Shown: piece after piece, positions 61,432 through 64,000 of the stretch | Layout of the letters: every line of letters starts with the position of its first letter | Position numbering within the stretch: the stretch's first letter is position 1 | Program-made: the position numbers and the translations under genes | Notes under the pieces: model-generated | The model's database searches: none | The model's input: only the letters and a program-made list of their open reading frames with translations | Told to the model about the DNA's origin: nothing | Source of the DNA: Polynucleobacter sp. Adler-ghost | GTDB lineage: Bacteria > Pseudomonadota > Gammaproteobacteria > Burkholderiales > Burkholderiaceae | Assembly: GCF_018688495.1 (NCBI RefSeq) | Contig: NZ_CP061320.1 | Span: forward strand, 406,586-470,585 | Length of the DNA: 64,000 bases | Direction of reading: 5' to 3'

Positions 61432-61899
61432 ATGTCTATCTTTTCAAAAAACACCACTTCACAAAATAACCCAGAGCAAGATATGCAAGAGCAGCCTGAT
61501 AACTTTTCTCAGTCAAATGTGCCTGAAGAGATTGACTCTGAACCAGTCGAGCAAAATCTTCGCAGTGAAGTACCAGTTCGCTCTTCCATCAACAGTAAGC
61601 CATCGATTCTGAGTGAGGGCTTTACCTTTGAAGGTACGATAGTTTCTGATGGTGTATTGAATATTTCTGGGACTGTACGCGGCAAGGTTACCGCTAAATC
61701 TATCTTGATTGACTCGACTGGCCAAGTTGATGGTGAACTCAATACTGAAAACCTAGTAATTAAGGGTGACTTGAAGGGAGACGTCAACTGCGATGACTTG
61801 AATGTTGGTCCACTTGCTCATGTGAGTGGGAATATCAATTACAAATATATTCATATTCAACGTGGTGGCAAGATTAGCGGCAAATTTAATAAAAACTAA
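61432..61899 (+). CDS. Bactofilin 2
   Basis: A 155-residue bactofilin with a longer disordered N terminus (about 1-58, Gln/Asn/Glu/Ser-rich). The core follows: 'ILSEGFTFEGTIVSDGVLNI', 'SGTVRGKVTAKSILIDSTGQ' and 'VSGNINYKYIHIQRGGKISG'. It lies 24 bases after bactofilin 1 and 18 before bactofilin 3, so the three are probably cotranscribed. Confidence 0.94.
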   Translation: MSIFSKNTTSQNNPEQDMQEQPDNFSQSNVPEEIDSEPVEQNLRSEVPVRSSINSKPSILSEGFTFEGTIVSDGVLNISGTVRGKVTAKSILIDSTGQVDGELNTENLVIKGDLKGDVNCDDLNVGPLAHVSGNINYKYIHIQRGGKISGKFNKN

Positions 61900-61917
61900 C
61901 CTGCAACTAATATTGCT

Positions 61918-62304
61918 TTGAAACAAAATACCGTAATACGCCTGCTTGATCCGTCTAAAGAAACCTTCGGCTCAATTATTGGATCTGATTTAGAAATTAC
62001 TGGTAGTTTATTAGCAACAAAGTCCCTAAGAATCGATGGCACGATAGTTGGCGATATTAAAACGAAAGCGGGCGCAGATGTTTGTATTGCGCTTGGTAAA
62101 ACGGGTTTAGTGCAAGGCAATATTTCTGGGGTGCGAGTGTTGGTTGCCGGTCGAGTAGAGGGCAATGTGCTTGCAACCGAAAGAGTGGAATTGCACAGTG
62201 GCGCAGATGTCCATGGAGATATTATTTATGCTCAAATTGGCATCGAACAAGGTGCACGTTTGAGTGGATTACTTTCTAAAATTATCAACGATGATGATAA
62301 TTAG
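61918..62304 (+). CDS. Bactofilin 3
   Basis: A 128-residue bactofilin from a TTG start at 61918. The core is clear ('GSDLEITGSLLATKSLRIDG', 'TIVGDIKTKAGADVCIALGK', 'GRVEGNVLATERVELHSGAD'), with an N-terminal 'MKQNTVIRLLDPSKETFGSI' segment. It is more diverged than the first two. No clear Shine-Dalgarno before the TTG, so translational coupling is possible. Confidence 0.92.
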   Translation: MKQNTVIRLLDPSKETFGSIIGSDLEITGSLLATKSLRIDGTIVGDIKTKAGADVCIALGKTGLVQGNISGVRVLVAGRVEGNVLATERVELHSGADVHGDIIYAQIGIEQGARLSGLLSKIINDDDN

Positions 62305-62340
62305 GGAGCTGGCATTGTTGGCAAAAAAAGAGTAATTAAC

Positions 62341-63243
62341 ATGTATACCAATGGCACAATCAAAATTCTAGTGACCAACCAAAAGGGTGGTGTTGGTAAG
62401 AGCACGATTGCCGTTAATCTAGCAGCCTACCTCGCGATACAAGAAAACATCAAAGTGTCCTTGATTGATATGGATCCTCAGGCATCATCCTCTCGCTGGG
62501 CTAAGAAAGCGCCGGATATCGGCGTCCAAGTCCATTGCCTTGACGTCAATTATGAAAGTAGTGGGGCAGCTCTTCTTAGCGCTCGCTCGGGTGTTCGCAA
62601 GTATTCATCTGGAGTTGAGGTCTGTATTTGTGATCTCACTTGGACGCCGGCTATGTCTGAACAATTTATCTTAGATTTTGATATGGTTTTAGTGCCCAGC
62701 TCGAACTCTAAATTTGAAATGGCGAGTACTGAAATTTTTATTCTGAAATATGCGCAACAGTGCATGTCTCGTCTGGCAGTAAACAAACAATTTATCTTGG
62801 TCGTTCCTAGTAAAGTGGAAGAGGGCTACTCTTCTCATGCAACTTTTACTAACTTAGACTTTCTCATGAATTGTCACATCACACCGCCTGTCTATCGAAC
62901 ACCAGAAATTGACAGTTACGTGTATGAGGATTTTTTATGTGTTTGCCCTGATCAAAAAATTGCAGCGAATTTTTCTTCTTTTGGAAAGTATATTTCTAAA
63001 AAAATCATTGAACGCAACATTGTTAGAAAGTCAATTTCGATCAGTGGCAACTCTTTAAATCGTGCGATCGTGAAAAAAGTGAGTGTCCTAGATGATTATC
63101 GTGAAAGAGCACGTGGCCTCAATTTTTACGGCGGCATTGCAAACACTCTACCTGTGCCGGAGCTAAAAAATGAAGGCTCAACAGAATATCGCTCGAAAAA
63201 GGGAAGCTTGGTGCCCTCTTTCTTGAGAAGGGGTGGTAATTGA
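62341..63243 (+). CDS. ParA/MinD-like ATPase
   Basis: A 300-residue ATPase with the deviant Walker A '[20 protein letters not shown]' (about 14-33) and '[14 protein letters not shown]' (about 41-54). The later strand '[14 protein letters not shown]' stands where Walker B is expected. The C-terminal 60 residues are basic and lack family motifs. No parB or parS was seen, and it follows three bactofilins, so it probably positions a structure rather than segregating DNA. In other bacteria bactofilins localise ParA/ParB proteins. Confidence 0.9.
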   Translation: MYTNGTIKILVTNQKGGVGKSTIAVNLAAYLAIQENIKVSLIDMDPQASSSRWAKKAPDIGVQVHCLDVNYESSGAALLSARSGVRKYSSGVEVCICDLTWTPAMSEQFILDFDMVLVPSSNSKFEMASTEIFILKYAQQCMSRLAVNKQFILVVPSKVEEGYSSHATFTNLDFLMNCHITPPVYRTPEIDSYVYEDFLCVCPDQKIAANFSSFGKYISKKIIERNIVRKSISISGNSLNRAIVKKVSVLDDYRERARGLNFYGGIANTLPVPELKNEGSTEYRSKKGSLVPSFLRRGGN

Positions 63244-63247
63244 ACTC

Positions 63248-63589
63248 ATGACAGACGTGAAAGATCCCTACAGAAACGATGTATTTGAAGATGAGCATGG
63301 GCGTCGAGTTGCTGTAAAGCGACTCTATACTCCCAATGAGTTAGGCGTGAGCTATGTTGAGTATAAAAATTATGATGACTCTGCTTTGCGTTTTATGCCC
63401 AAAGAACAGTTTTTGGAAGTCTTCCACTGGGTCGATAACTTTGGCACAACAGATACTTTTGTCAGAATGGAAGAGGTCGTAGAGGCTCCAAAACAGGCTG
63501 CTAAGGAGCCAGATTCCTCGGCTAGCCCAAAGGAGGAGTCTGGACAACAGCAGGATGCGGATACCACTCCTCCTAAGCGTATATCTTAG
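63248..63589 (+). CDS. Small acidic protein downstream of the ParA-like gene
   Basis: About 113 residues from ATG 63248, five bases after the ParA-like stop; a GTG at 63233 would overlap that gene. The first 75 residues are mixed ('DPYRNDVFEDEHGRRVAVKR', 'LRFMPKEQFLEVFHWVDNFG') and the last 35 are a Glu/Ser/Pro/Lys-rich disordered tail. I do not recognise it. Spacing suggests it belongs to the bactofilin-ParA operon, perhaps as a ParA partner. Confidence 0.65.
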   Translation: MTDVKDPYRNDVFEDEHGRRVAVKRLYTPNELGVSYVEYKNYDDSALRFMPKEQFLEVFHWVDNFGTTDTFVRMEEVVEAPKQAAKEPDSSASPKEESGQQQDADTTPPKRIS

Positions 63590-63729
63590 CTTTGCTTTAG
63601 AGCTTTCGGCTTGGGCATAATAGTATTCGTTTGATCATACAGCGAGTAACCAAATAGATTAGCTGGTAGAAATTTTTTGGAGTCCTTGAGTCCAATATTT
63701 ATTCTCTTTGCATTTATTAAGGAATTTTA

Positions 63730-64000
63730 GTGTCCGACAATCCAATATATTCTCGCTACTTGCAAATTGCTATGAAGGTGATTGCAGCTTTGTGCGGTCT
63801 TACCTTGTTATTCTCTGCAGCCCAAAGTCAAGTTATTGGATTGGATGGCGAAGGATTGCTGCAATTTTTCCTGAGTCAAATACAAAATCCAGTGCAATTT
63901 AAATTACTGGTGGGCCTCGCCTTTTTAGTTGCGGGGATTTTTTTTCCCATGCCCCAGAAAAGTAGCGCAAGATTATCTGGACCTAAAGATTTACAATCCA
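63730..64000 (+). CDS. Partial membrane protein running off the right edge
   Basis: An open frame from a GTG at 63730, with AAGGA eight bases upstream, that continues past the window end (90 codons visible). Two hydrophobic segments are seen: about residues 15-33 ('MKVIAALCGLTLLFSAA') and about 67-80 ('LLVGLAFLVAGIFF'). A further ATG at 63772 is an alternative start. The visible part is too short to name. Confidence 0.55.
   Translation, partial: MSDNPIYSRYLQIAMKVIAALCGLTLLFSAAQSQVIGLDGEGLLQFFLSQIQNPVQFKLLVGLAFLVAGIFFPMPQKSSARLSGPKDLQS

Noticed and set aside
61930..61937. ACCGTAAT at the start of bactofilin 3, similar to the -10 box of the flagellar motif
   Set aside because: No TAAW box at the matching upstream distance, and it lies inside the coding start.

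Overview
The window is almost entirely a flagellar locus from a Gram-negative bacterium, probably a betaproteobacterium of the Burkholderiales. The moderate GC content, short intergenic gaps, frequent TTG/GTG starts and the flhA-flhF-flhG-fliA order would fit a Polynucleobacter-like freshwater lineage, but that genus is an inference from gene style, not something the sequence proves. I saw no rRNA, tRNA, CRISPR array, transposase or integrase.

Layout. 1-600: a partial minus-strand gene and a FlgN-like chaperone. 611-5964 (minus): flhA-flhF-flhG-like-fliA. 6233-6916: a Sel1-repeat protein. 7247-11953 (plus): fliC, flaG, fliD, fliS, a FliK-like gene and a small FlhB-C-like gene. 11972-14972 (minus): flrB-flrC (sensor kinase and sigma-54 activator) and fliE. 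15136-27379 (plus): fliF-G-H-I-J-K-L-M-N-O-P-Q-R. 27369-31263: a secreted unknown, an alpha-carbonic anhydrase and a TPR/glycosyltransferase-like protein. 31569-46284 (plus): flgB-C-D-E-F-G-H-I-J-K-L, motA-motB, three envelope genes (two with Sel1/TPR-like character) and flhB. 46329-47275 (minus): a lipoprotein and a small winged-helix protein. 47611-58994: three very large Cys-free repeat proteins, with a small minus-strand gene, a spermidine-synthase-like protein, a small membrane protein and a stand-alone FliG-C paralogue between them. 59071-64000: an M23 peptidase, small secreted proteins, three bactofilins in a row, a ParA-like ATPase and two further genes (the last cut by the window edge).

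How it works together. The set covers basal body, export gate, ATPase complex, C-ring, rod, hook, filament, cap and stator. Regulation looks tiered. Sigma-54-type promoters stand before flgB and fliD, matching flrB/flrC. A second bipartite motif (TAAW..., 12-base gap, KCCGTAAW) stands at the same spacing before fliC and before each of the three giant repeat-protein genes, with a further copy at the start of the carbonic anhydrase gene. I read it as the sigma-28 (FliA) promoter of this lineage, which would make the repeat proteins late flagellar-regulon products. This is the most interesting signal in the window.

Other departures from the textbook flagellum: FlhG-like protein without a P-loop, FlhB with NPEH instead of NPTH, FliM without the N-terminal CheY-binding peptide, FlgJ without its muramidase domain, a FliG-C-only paralogue, and a second FliK/FlhB-C pair. 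The right end is a separate bactofilin/M23 cell-shape module.
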